A program made the position numbers and the translations under genes. DNA of 11,882 bases from contig JAFAEG010000089.1 of NCBI GenBank assembly GCA_023424095.1, positions 1-11,882 on the forward strand, written 5' to 3'. The notes beneath the pieces were generated by a model, which did not search any database, was not told where the DNA came from, and saw nothing but the letters and a program-made list of their open reading frames with translations. The DNA comes from Pseudomonadota bacterium. Its GTDB lineage: Bacteria > Pseudomonadota > Alphaproteobacteria > Sphingomonadales > Sphingomonadaceae. Position 1 is the stretch's first letter, and each line of letters begins with the position of its first letter. Positions 6,700 to 11,882 of this stretch are shown here, piece by piece.

Positions 6700-8079
6700 C
6701 TAGCGCGCGTCGCCGCGCTCGATGGCGGGGAGACCGGCAAGAAGAGCTTGCAAATGAGCGGCATAACGCTGCTCGGCCGGCGAAGGCGCCTCATCGCTTG
6801 CATCCTGTAGCCGCCAGACGGATAGCCATGCCTCCGCGATCGACCGGAATTGCGCGGGCATCTCGTAAGCCGGGGTCAGCCGCTCCGCCGAGCGCAGACT
6901 TTGCAAGGCATCGAAGCGGTGGTCATCGTCGCCGTTGGCCCCCCGCGCCTCCAGCCCGAGTTGCCGCCTGTGATAGGCCGCCCTCAGCATGAACAGGCGG
7001 CGCAATTCGTTGCTCCTCCCTCCCCTCGGGCAAGTCAGGCAGCCCACGGCCCGTTGCTCAGGTAGGAGTTGGGTCGCTGCGTCGAAACTCGTCTGGTGAA
7101 GCAAATCGGGCGCTGTCGGCGTGTGTGGTCCGGCGTCGCTGATCAGGTCGAGCGCGGCGCGCGCGAGCCAATAGCTGATCACGCGGGCAGCGAAACCATC
7201 CTCGCGGCAGGCCGCCTCGACCTCCTCGACACCGGCCCAACCGGAACTGATGTCGCAAAAGTCCTCGCCACCGCTGTAGGCGACCATCGCGGCGCGGGCA
7301 TAAACTGGTCGGTCAAGCGCGGCCAACAGCGCCCGTGCTGCGCTAATGTCCTGCGGCGCGCGGCTGATTTCGGCGCGCAGGATGGCCGCCCGCACCTGCA
7401 GAGTCTCGCCGCGACCGGGATCGAGATTGAAGGTCAGCAGCCCGCGCGCCGGCGCTGTATCCTCAAGGGGCTCGGCGAATCGCGCCGACGAAACCAGCGC
7501 ATCGGCAAAGGTAGCCGCCTTGGCCTGAAAGCGCGCGGAACCGAACCGCTCACCCGCCTTCAGGTAGGTCTCGGCCAGCCAGGCATAGGTGTCGCGCTCG
7601 TTGATCAGCCGCTCGAGCGCCCGGTACCTGGGCCTTGATGCCAGGAAACGGTGCGGCGCCGAATAGTTGGCGCCTTCCGGCCGCGGCACCAGATGCGCCC
7701 GGCGTAGGTCTGGCAAGGCCGCCGACCAGGCGCGGGCGAGATCGCGTAGGTAGGCGTCCGCCGCCGGCAGCCCCGCCAACGCGAGGCGTTCGACATAGGC
7801 GAGCGCGGCAGCGGCGCTTTGCTCGGTCCCGAACGACTCGTGCCAGTCCAGCAGCGGACCGCCCAGCGAACGACTGTAAGTGCACGGCAGCCCCACCAGC
7901 GCCTGGAGGCTGGTCGGAACCGGATCTTGCAGGATTCGGCGTGTCTCATCGGCGCTCGCTGACCAGCGTGGCCCGCCAACGCAGATGATGGCCTCTTCCA
8001 AATCCGGTTCGACGTCTTGGGCATGTGCCGGAGCCGCCATTCCGGCACATGCGATCGCGAACAGGGAAACAATGCGCAC
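6700..8079 (-). CDS. Exported helical protein of unknown function
   Basis: This is a 459-residue protein. Residues 1-20 form a signal peptide (MRIVSLFAIACAGMAAPAHA, AxA cleavage), so it is exported, probably to the periplasm. The rest is Ala/Leu/Arg-rich and looks almost entirely alpha-helical, with repeated segments such as LERLINERDTYAWLAETYLK and RALLAALDRPVYARAAMVAY. These suggest a TPR- or SEL1-like helical solenoid, but no clear repeat consensus is visible. Cysteines come in likely pairs: C33/C66 near the N-terminus, two in the DFCDISS...AACRED region, and a CLTC motif near the C-terminal third. The start is GTG at 8079, fixed by the signal peptide and GGAGGA upstream; it lies in a hairpin (8079-8110). 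It is co-directional with and 70 nt downstream of the DHS-like gene. No family recognised. Confidence 0.75.
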   Translation of the reverse strand: MRIVSLFAIACAGMAAPAHAQDVEPDLEEAIICVGGPRWSASADETRRILQDPVPTSLQALVGLPCTYSRSLGGPLLDWHESFGTEQSAAAALAYVERLALAGLPAADAYLRDLARAWSAALPDLRRAHLVPRPEGANYSAPHRFLASRPRYRALERLINERDTYAWLAETYLKAGERFGSARFQAKAATFADALVSSARFAEPLEDTAPARGLLTFNLDPGRGETLQVRAAILRAEISRAPQDISAARALLAALDRPVYARAAMVAYSGGEDFCDISSGWAGVEEVEAACREDGFAARVISYWLARAALDLISDAGPHTPTAPDLLHQTSFDAATQLLPEQRAVGCLTCPRGGRSNELRRLFMLRAAYHRRQLGLEARGANGDDDHRFDALQSLRSAERLTPAYEMPAQFRSIAEAWLSVWRLQDASDEAPSPAEQRYAAHLQALLAGLPAIERGDAR

Positions 8080-8110
8080 CGTAAGTCCTCCGCGTGGGAA
8101 AGACTTACGG
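8079..8110 (-). promoter_or_regulatory. Hairpin covering the ribosome binding site of the exported-protein gene
   Basis: In the minus-strand transcript, CCGUAAGUC (8110-8102) can pair perfectly over 9 bp with GACUUACGG (8087-8079), with a 14-nt loop. The last paired G is the first base of the GUG start codon. The GGAGGA Shine-Dalgarno straddles the loop/stem boundary. The structure could limit translation until it is opened by temperature, an RNA, a protein, or ribosomes arriving from upstream. The pairing is seen directly; the regulatory role is inferred. Confidence 0.45.
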
Positions 8111-8119
8111 CCGCCCGGT

Positions 8120-8142
8120 AAAGAAAAACAATCCGGCGCGGA
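8120..8142 (-). terminator. Weak terminator-like site after the DHS-like gene
   Basis: Just downstream of the DHS-like stop, the minus-strand RNA reads UCCG-CGC-CGGA (8142-8132), a 4-bp stem, followed by a U-rich run UUGUUUUUCUUU (8131-8120). The stem is short, so termination is probably partial at best, allowing read-through into the exported-protein gene. Confidence 0.28.
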
Positions 8143-8149
8143 GCAATGC

Positions 8150-9202
8150 TCAGTCGAACATTGCGCCGTAGCGCTTGGCGGTGCGGTCGCGCCAATGGCC
8201 GCGATGGTAAGCGTCGCTGGCGATCAGCGGCATCACCGTGGTGGCTTCCGCGAACACCATCTGCTCGATGCCGGTGTTCACCTTGCCCCAGCTCGCGGCC
8301 TCCTGCAGCGTCGAGGACGAGCAGGCGCCGTCGCGCACGTCGGCGACGGTGATCTGCACCGCATATTTGTGCACCTCGACATCGTCATGGCCGAGGATCT
8401 CGGCGCAGACGACCGTGTCCTGGATGAAGTTCTTCGGCACGCCGCCGCCGATCATGAGGAGGCCGGTGGTACCCGCCTTGATCTTGATGTCGGTCAGCTC
8501 GCGGAAGTCGGCGATGCTGTCGATGGTGAGGTAAGCCTCGCCCGCCTTCATCCGGTCGACCTGATGCTTGACCAGCCCGAAGCCGGCCGAGCTGTCGGTG
8601 AAGGCCGGGCAGAAGATCGGCACGTCATGCTCGAAGGCGAGCTTGACCAGGCTGTTGTCCTTCTTGCCGTGGGTCATCAGGTAGCGCCCCATCTCGCGGA
8701 TGAAGGCGCGCGAGCTGTAAGCCTTGGGCTCCAGCGTCTCGGCGATCTCGAAGATGGTGTGATCGACATTCTGCAGCGCCACCTCGTCGATATAGGTGTC
8801 GTAGATGCGGTCGATGTAGAGCGAGCGCAGGGTATCGTCGTCGGGGATTTCCTTGGCCTGATAATGCTTGTGGCCAAGCGCCTCGAAGAAATCCATGTCG
8901 ACGATGGTCGCGCCGGTGGCGACGATCATGTCGATCATGTTGTTGCGCAGCAGCTCGGCATAGAGGTCCATGCAGCCGCCGGCTGAGGTCGAGCCGGCGA
9001 CGACCAGGGCGACCGAGCATTCCTTGTCGGCCAGCATCTGGTTGTAGATGTCCGCGGCGCGGCCGGTGTCGCGCGACGAGAAGCTCATCTTCTTCATCGC
9101 ATCGACGATCGGGCGGGCGTCGAAGCTGGTGATGTCGATATGCTCGACGACCTGGCTCAGCAGCTCGGCCTTGCGGGTGTCGTTGATGGGGGTGTCGGTC
9201 AC
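8150..9202 (-). CDS. Deoxyhypusine synthase-like protein (probable homospermidine-forming enzyme)
   Basis: This is a 350-residue member of the deoxyhypusine synthase family: NAD-dependent transfer of an aminobutyl group from a polyamine via an enzyme-lysine imine. Conserved blocks are AGSTSAGG (69-76), MIVATGA (92-98), FCPAFTDSSAG (197-207), MIGGGVPKNF (250-259) and QEAASWGK (300-307). Lys307 matches the catalytic Lys329 of human DHS, with Glu301 and Trp305 also kept. The human active-site His288 is Asn258 here. Bacteria lack eIF5A, so the acceptor should be a small amine; putrescine, giving sym-homospermidine, is the likely choice beside an ornithine decarboxylase. GTG at 9202 is chosen because GGAG lies 6 nt upstream (9212-9209); an in-frame TTG at 9214 overlaps that site. 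The family is certain; the exact product is inferred. Confidence 0.9.
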   Translation of the reverse strand: MTDTPINDTRKAELLSQVVEHIDITSFDARPIVDAMKKMSFSSRDTGRAADIYNQMLADKECSVALVVAGSTSAGGCMDLYAELLRNNMIDMIVATGATIVDMDFFEALGHKHYQAKEIPDDDTLRSLYIDRIYDTYIDEVALQNVDHTIFEIAETLEPKAYSSRAFIREMGRYLMTHGKKDNSLVKLAFEHDVPIFCPAFTDSSAGFGLVKHQVDRMKAGEAYLTIDSIADFRELTDIKIKAGTTGLLMIGGGVPKNFIQDTVVCAEILGHDDVEVHKYAVQITVADVRDGACSSSTLQEAASWGKVNTGIEQMVFAEATTVMPLIASDAYHRGHWRDRTAKRYGAMFD

Positions 9203-9223
9203 TTCGGTCTCCAATAGGAATAG

Positions 9224-9298
9224 CCGTCATTCCAGCGAAAGCTGGAATCTCTTTGCTTCAAAACAGAAGGGAGATTCCAGCTTTCGCTGGAATGACGG
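9224..9298. repeat. REP-like inverted-repeat element, copy 2
   Basis: Perfect 28-nt inverted arms (9224-9251 and 9271-9298) flank a 19-nt centre. Each arm carries TTCCAGC-GAAA-GCTGGAA, a 7-bp hairpin with a GAAA loop. Arms and part of the centre (CTCTTTGC-TTCA, then GAAGG...GAGATT) match the copy at 2361-2444, so the two are the same element with slightly different cores. It lies in the 114-bp gap between the decarboxylase stop and the DHS-like start. In the transcript it would form a very stable stem between the two cistrons and could separate their expression. Confidence 0.82.
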
Positions 9299-9316
9299 GA
9301 TTTAGCGCGTCGAGCG

Positions 9317-10552
9317 TTACAGCGTAACGACGTTCGAGGCTTCCTGGCGTTCCTCGCTCTCGGCGTAGAGGCTCGCCATCGGCTCGTCCTTCGCCTCGAC
9401 CGTCATGCCCGCGCCAAAGCCGTTGAAGCGGGTGCGCATCGCGGTGCCATAGGCGCCGAGCATGCCGATCTCGACATAATCGCCCGCCTTCACGTCCGCC
9501 GGCAGCATGAACGGCCCGGCCATATGGTCGAGATCGTCGCAGGTCGGCCCGTAGAAGCTGAACGCCATGTCGCGGGTGTGCGATTCTTCCTCGCGCACCA
9601 AAGCGACCGGGAAACGCCAGCCCACGTGGGCGGCATCGAACAAGGCGCCATAGGCACCTTCGTTGATGTAGAGCTGGTCGCCGCGGCGCTTCTCCACGCG
9701 CACCAGCACGCTGGCATATTCCGCGCACAGCGCCCGGCCCGGCTCGCACCACAATTCAGCGGAGTAGGAAATCGGCAGATCCTCGAAGGCGCGGCCGATC
9801 ACCTCGAAATAGGCTTCGAGCGGCGGCGGCTCCATGCCGGGATACCAGGACGGGAAACCGCCGCCGACATCGACGATGTCCACGGTGACCGCCGCCTCGA
9901 CGATCGCGGCGCGCACGCGCTCCATCGCCTCGCCATAAGCGGCCGGAGTCATCGCCTGGCTGCCGACATGGAAGCAGATGCCGAGCGCGTCCGCCGCCTG
10001 GCGGGTCGCGATCAGCAGATCCTTCATCTCGTCCGGCTCCGCGCCGAACTTGGCGGCGAGGCTGAGCTTCGAATGATCGGAGCTGACGCGGATGCGAACG
10101 CACAGATTGAGGTCGCTCGCGGCGACACCGTCGGTCGCGGTCGCGTCGACGATCTTTTCCAGCTCGTCCATCGTGTCGAGCGAGAAGGTGCGCACGCCAA
10201 AGGCGAAATAGGCCTCGGCGATCGCTTCTTCCGACTTCACCGGATGCATGAAGCAAAGCGTCGCCTGCGGCAGCGTTTCCGCCACCAGCGCCACTTCGGC
10301 CAGCGAGGCCACGTCATAATGGGTGATGCCCGCGGCCCACAGCTCACGCAGCAAGGCGGGATCGGGATTGGCCTTCACGGCATACATCGACCGGCCCGGA
10401 AACTTCTCGACGAAGAAACGGGCAGCGCGACGCGCAGCGTGCGGACGAACAAGCGTGACCGAAGCGGCGGGGCGCTTACGGGCAATGTCGAGGGCGGTTA
10501 CGCCGCCTTCGCGGGGCGACGCTAGCCCCAGCGCGCGATGATGCTTGTGCAA
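9317..10552 (-). CDS. Type III PLP decarboxylase: ornithine (or lysine/ornithine) decarboxylase
   Basis: This is a 411-residue alanine-racemase-fold (fold type III) basic amino acid decarboxylase that makes putrescine from ornithine, or cadaverine from lysine. Motifs are YAVKAN (57-62; PLP Schiff-base Lys60), FMHPVKS (101-107), FHVGSQ (194-199; His195 stacks on PLP), DVGGGFPSWYPGM (228-240), EPGR (270-273; PLP phosphate), GPTCDDLDHMAGPF (335-348; catalytic Cys338/Asp339) and GAYG (366-369). All catalytic residues are present. The start is TTG at 10552, with GGAGG at 10566-10562, 9 nt upstream; no ATG or GTG lies at a suitable place. A promoter and a structured leader precede it. It is followed by the DHS-like gene, which probably uses its product. 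Ornithine is preferred over lysine from that context only. Confidence 0.92.
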   Translation of the reverse strand: MHKHHRALGLASPREGGVTALDIARKRPAASVTLVRPHAARRAARFFVEKFPGRSMYAVKANPDPALLRELWAAGITHYDVASLAEVALVAETLPQATLCFMHPVKSEEAIAEAYFAFGVRTFSLDTMDELEKIVDATATDGVAASDLNLCVRIRVSSDHSKLSLAAKFGAEPDEMKDLLIATRQAADALGICFHVGSQAMTPAAYGEAMERVRAAIVEAAVTVDIVDVGGGFPSWYPGMEPPPLEAYFEVIGRAFEDLPISYSAELWCEPGRALCAEYASVLVRVEKRRGDQLYINEGAYGALFDAAHVGWRFPVALVREEESHTRDMAFSFYGPTCDDLDHMAGPFMLPADVKAGDYVEIGMLGAYGTAMRTRFNGFGAGMTVEAKDEPMASLYAESEERQEASNVVTL

Positions 10553-10555
10553 CTC

Positions 10556-10625
10556 AAGGGACCTCCAAAACGGTAGCTCGGGTGAAATGCGACCTTGCGG
10601 TTATTGGAAGTCCCCTTGGGGTCGC
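10556..10625 (-). promoter_or_regulatory. Decarboxylase leader RNA, candidate SD-sequestering pseudoknot (speF-like)
   Basis: In the minus-strand leader, GCGACC (10625-10620) pairs with GGUCGC (10594-10589), closing a 25-nt loop. That loop contains AGGGGACUUCCAA (10616-10604), which can pair over 13 consecutive positions (two G-U) with UUGGAGGUCCCUU (10568-10556), covering the GGAGG Shine-Dalgarno. The two helices together form an H-type pseudoknot that would block translation. A small CCC-CAAG-GGG hairpin (10621-10612) would compete with both. No AUG exists in the leader, which argues against a leader peptide. A speF leader family is known upstream of alphaproteobacterial ornithine decarboxylases, and this may be a member. 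Pairing is seen; ligand and switching are inferred. Confidence 0.55.
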
Positions 10626-10633
10626 GGATCGGC

Positions 10634-10662
10634 GATATATGAAGGGGGGTCCGGTGTGTAAA
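10634..10662 (-). promoter_or_regulatory. Probable promoter of the decarboxylase gene
   Basis: On the minus strand, TTTACA (10662-10657; 5 of 6 to TTGACA) and TATATC (10639-10634; 4 of 6 to TATAAT) are separated by exactly 17 nt. Transcription would start near 10627, giving a leader of about 75 nt that begins right at the structured region. The A/T-rich hexamers stand out in this GC-rich window. Confidence 0.55.
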
Positions 10663-10685
10663 GACCCATTTGGGCCAGATGTTTT

Positions 10686-10700
10686 GCCGTCTCGGACGGC
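10686..10700 (+). promoter_or_regulatory. Short hairpin before the dehydratase gene
   Basis: GCCGTC (10686-10691) and GACGGC (10695-10700) form a perfect 6-bp stem with a 3-nt loop, ending 25 nt before the dehydratase ATG. There is no T-run after it on the plus strand. It is a candidate 5'-UTR hairpin or operator. Read on the minus strand it lies upstream of the decarboxylase promoter. Confidence 0.25.
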
Positions 10701-10725
10701 GCCGTTAAGCCGTTGGGAAGACAAG

Positions 10726-11673
10726 ATGAATTGTGAGAGAGTGCCGAGCGCATCCGGGGTGGCCGCGGCGGCGGAACGGATCCGGGACTGGGTGACTCGG
10801 ACCCCGATTCTCCCGCTGGAGATTCGCAAGCGAACTTTGTGGGTCAAAGCGGAGTGCCTGCAGCAGGGCGGCGCGTTCAAGCTGCGCGGGGCCACGAACC
10901 GGCTACTGCAGCTCAACGCAGACGAGCGGAGCCGAGGGGTCGTCGCTTTCTCCTCCGGCAATCACGCCCGCGGCGTCGCCATCGCGGCCCGGCGGCTCGG
11001 CATCCGCGCGATCATCGTCATGCCGGCCGATGCGCCGGCGGTAAAACGCGAGGCGACGGCGGCGGAAGGGGCGGAGATCGTCCTTTACGATCGCTCGACG
11101 GAGGACCGGGTCGCCATCGCCGCCCGTATCTCGGCCGATACCGGCGCGATCGTCGTGCCCTCGTTCGACGATGTCGACATCATCGAAGGCCAGGGGACGG
11201 CCGGCGTCGAGCTCAGTGAACAGCTTGGCGCCAACCCGCCGATGGTGATCGTGCCCTGCGGCGGCGGCGGCCTGTCCGCCGGCATCGCTCTGGCCCTTCC
11301 GGACAGCGTGATCGTGCCGGTGGAGCCGGCCGGCTGGGACGACATGGCGCGCTCGCTCGCGGGCGGGACCATCGTCCCGGTCGGTGCCGATGCGCCAGCG
11401 ACGAAGCTCGATGCGCTGCAGACGCCTCTGGTCTCACCGCTGACCTTCGATGTGCTTCACGAGCGCGGCGCGCGCGGCCTGTCCGTCACCGACGAGGAAG
11501 CCCGCGCGGCGATGCGCTTCGCCTTCGATTCGCTGCGGCTGGTGGTGGAACCCGGCGGCGCGGCGGCGCTTGCGGCGGTGCTGGCGGGGAGGGTGGATCC
11601 GCCGGACGGGAGCGTGATCCTGCTCTCCGGCGGCAATGTCGATCCGGGCTATTTCGCCTCGGTGCTCGGCTGA
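10726..11673 (+). CDS. Threonine/serine dehydratase or racemase (fold type II PLP enzyme)
   Basis: This is a 315-residue enzyme of the threonine ammonia-lyase/serine racemase group. Motifs are GGAFKLRGATN (48-58; PLP Lys52), SSGNHARGVA (76-85), PCGGGGLSAG (177-186; PLP phosphate loop), VEPAGWDD (199-206), EPGGAAALAA (275-284) and LSGGNVD (300-306). Glu200 and Asp206 have the six-residue spacing of the divalent-metal ligands in serine racemase. There is no C-terminal ACT domain, so it is the short form, not the Ile-feedback-regulated biosynthetic enzyme. The likely reaction is deamination of threonine/serine to the 2-oxo acid plus ammonia, or serine racemisation; sequence alone does not decide. 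ATG at 10726 is chosen because the fold begins shortly after it. In-frame upstream ATGs at 10582 and 10639 give unrelated Pro/Gly/Cys-rich extensions and overlap the decarboxylase leader and promoter. Confidence 0.88.
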   Translation: MNCERVPSASGVAAAAERIRDWVTRTPILPLEIRKRTLWVKAECLQQGGAFKLRGATNRLLQLNADERSRGVVAFSSGNHARGVAIAARRLGIRAIIVMPADAPAVKREATAAEGAEIVLYDRSTEDRVAIAARISADTGAIVVPSFDDVDIIEGQGTAGVELSEQLGANPPMVIVPCGGGGLSAGIALALPDSVIVPVEPAGWDDMARSLAGGTIVPVGADAPATKLDALQTPLVSPLTFDVLHERGARGLSVTDEEARAAMRFAFDSLRLVVEPGGAAALAAVLAGRVDPPDGSVILLSGGNVDPGYFASVLG

Positions 11674-11864
11674 CCCGGCTCGATCAGCGCGCTCAGCAAT
11701 TCCAGCTCGGCCGCGAGCGCACGCAATTCGTCGGCGCGGATGCTTGCGCCTTTTTCCTGCGCGGCGGCGCTTTCGATCAGGTGGGTCAGCGACGGCAGGA
11801 TTCGGCCTTCGATCACGTCGAACGCCGCGCCGACCTCGATCTTGCTGAAATCCTCATGCTTCAC
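11649..11864 (-). CDS. Small helical protein of unknown function
   Basis: This is a 71-residue cytoplasmic protein, charged and apparently all-helical (KIEVGAAFDVIEGRILPSLT, then ADELRALAAELELLSALIE), with no cysteine, signal peptide or membrane segment. The start is GTG at 11864, with GGGGAG about 9 nt upstream. An ATG does not occur in a suitable place. Its last 25 nt overlap the 3' end of the dehydratase gene tail-to-tail. The amphipathic pattern supports real coding. No family recognised. Confidence 0.6.
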   Translation of the reverse strand: MKHEDFSKIEVGAAFDVIEGRILPSLTHLIESAAAQEKGASIRADELRALAAELELLSALIEPGQPSTEAK

Positions 11865-11882
11865 GGACCTGCTCCCCGGCGA

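Noticed and set aside
7880..8986. 368-codon plus-strand frame opposite the DHS-like gene
   Set aside because: It crosses two minus-strand genes and their intergenic gap and has His/Asp/Arg-rich nonsense composition.
9524..10525. 333-codon plus-strand frame opposite the decarboxylase
   Set aside because: It is an antisense shadow; all PLP decarboxylase motifs are on the minus strand.
10582..10725. N-terminal extension or separate small ORF before the dehydratase
   Set aside because: The extension has no relation to the enzyme family and overlaps the decarboxylase promoter and leader on the other strand.
1..11882. Defence system, CRISPR array, tRNA, rRNA or insertion sequence
   Set aside because: None seen on either strand. 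The only dispersed repeats are the two REP-like elements, and no transposase or nuclease motifs were found.

Overview
The window is high-GC bacterial chromosome, dense with short intergenic gaps. The best fit is an alphaproteobacterium of the Sphingomonadales (Sphingomonas type). This is inferred from the Gly/Tyr/Asp-rich RcnB-like secreted protein, the style of the type III PLP decarboxylase, its pairing with a deoxyhypusine-synthase-like enzyme, and a leader RNA in front of the decarboxylase that recalls the alphaproteobacterial speF leader. No rRNA, tRNA, CRISPR array, insertion sequence or phage gene was seen. It reads as ordinary chromosome with a few interesting regulatory structures, and no intergenic stretch exceeds about 190 bases.

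Left part (1-2348). A partial RcnB-like secreted protein (minus) runs off the left edge. It lies downstream of a GAF-type free methionine-(R)-sulfoxide reductase (minus). Divergent from these are a 69-residue lipoprotein and a single-domain cupin (plus). A REP-like inverted element (2361-2444) fills the gap between the convergent cupin and the next gene.

Middle (2453-6606). A YhhQ/VUT-type transporter (minus) and a CNT nucleoside transporter (plus) diverge from a shared 185-bp upstream region. A small secreted protein of unknown function (minus) converges on the nucleoside transporter. Divergent from it, a 2-oxoglutarate/Fe(II) oxygenase and a RimJ/RimL-type GNAT acetyltransferase form a tight two-gene unit (5-nt gap).

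Right part (6700-11864). Three minus-strand genes lie in order: a type III PLP decarboxylase (ornithine/lysine), a deoxyhypusine-synthase-like enzyme, and a 459-residue exported protein of unknown function. The first two make chemical sense together: ornithine to putrescine, then probably to sym-homospermidine, the polyamine typical of Sphingomonas. The decarboxylase has a good promoter and a leader RNA that can form an H-type pseudoknot burying its Shine-Dalgarno sequence. A second copy of the REP-like element separates it from the next gene, and the exported-protein gene starts inside a 9-bp hairpin. On the plus strand, divergent from the decarboxylase, is a fold-type II PLP threonine/serine dehydratase. 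It overlaps tail-to-tail with a 71-residue protein of unknown function at the right edge.

The strongest candidates for follow-up are the decarboxylase leader pseudoknot, the putrescine-to-homospermidine gene pair, and the hairpin over the start of the exported-protein gene.
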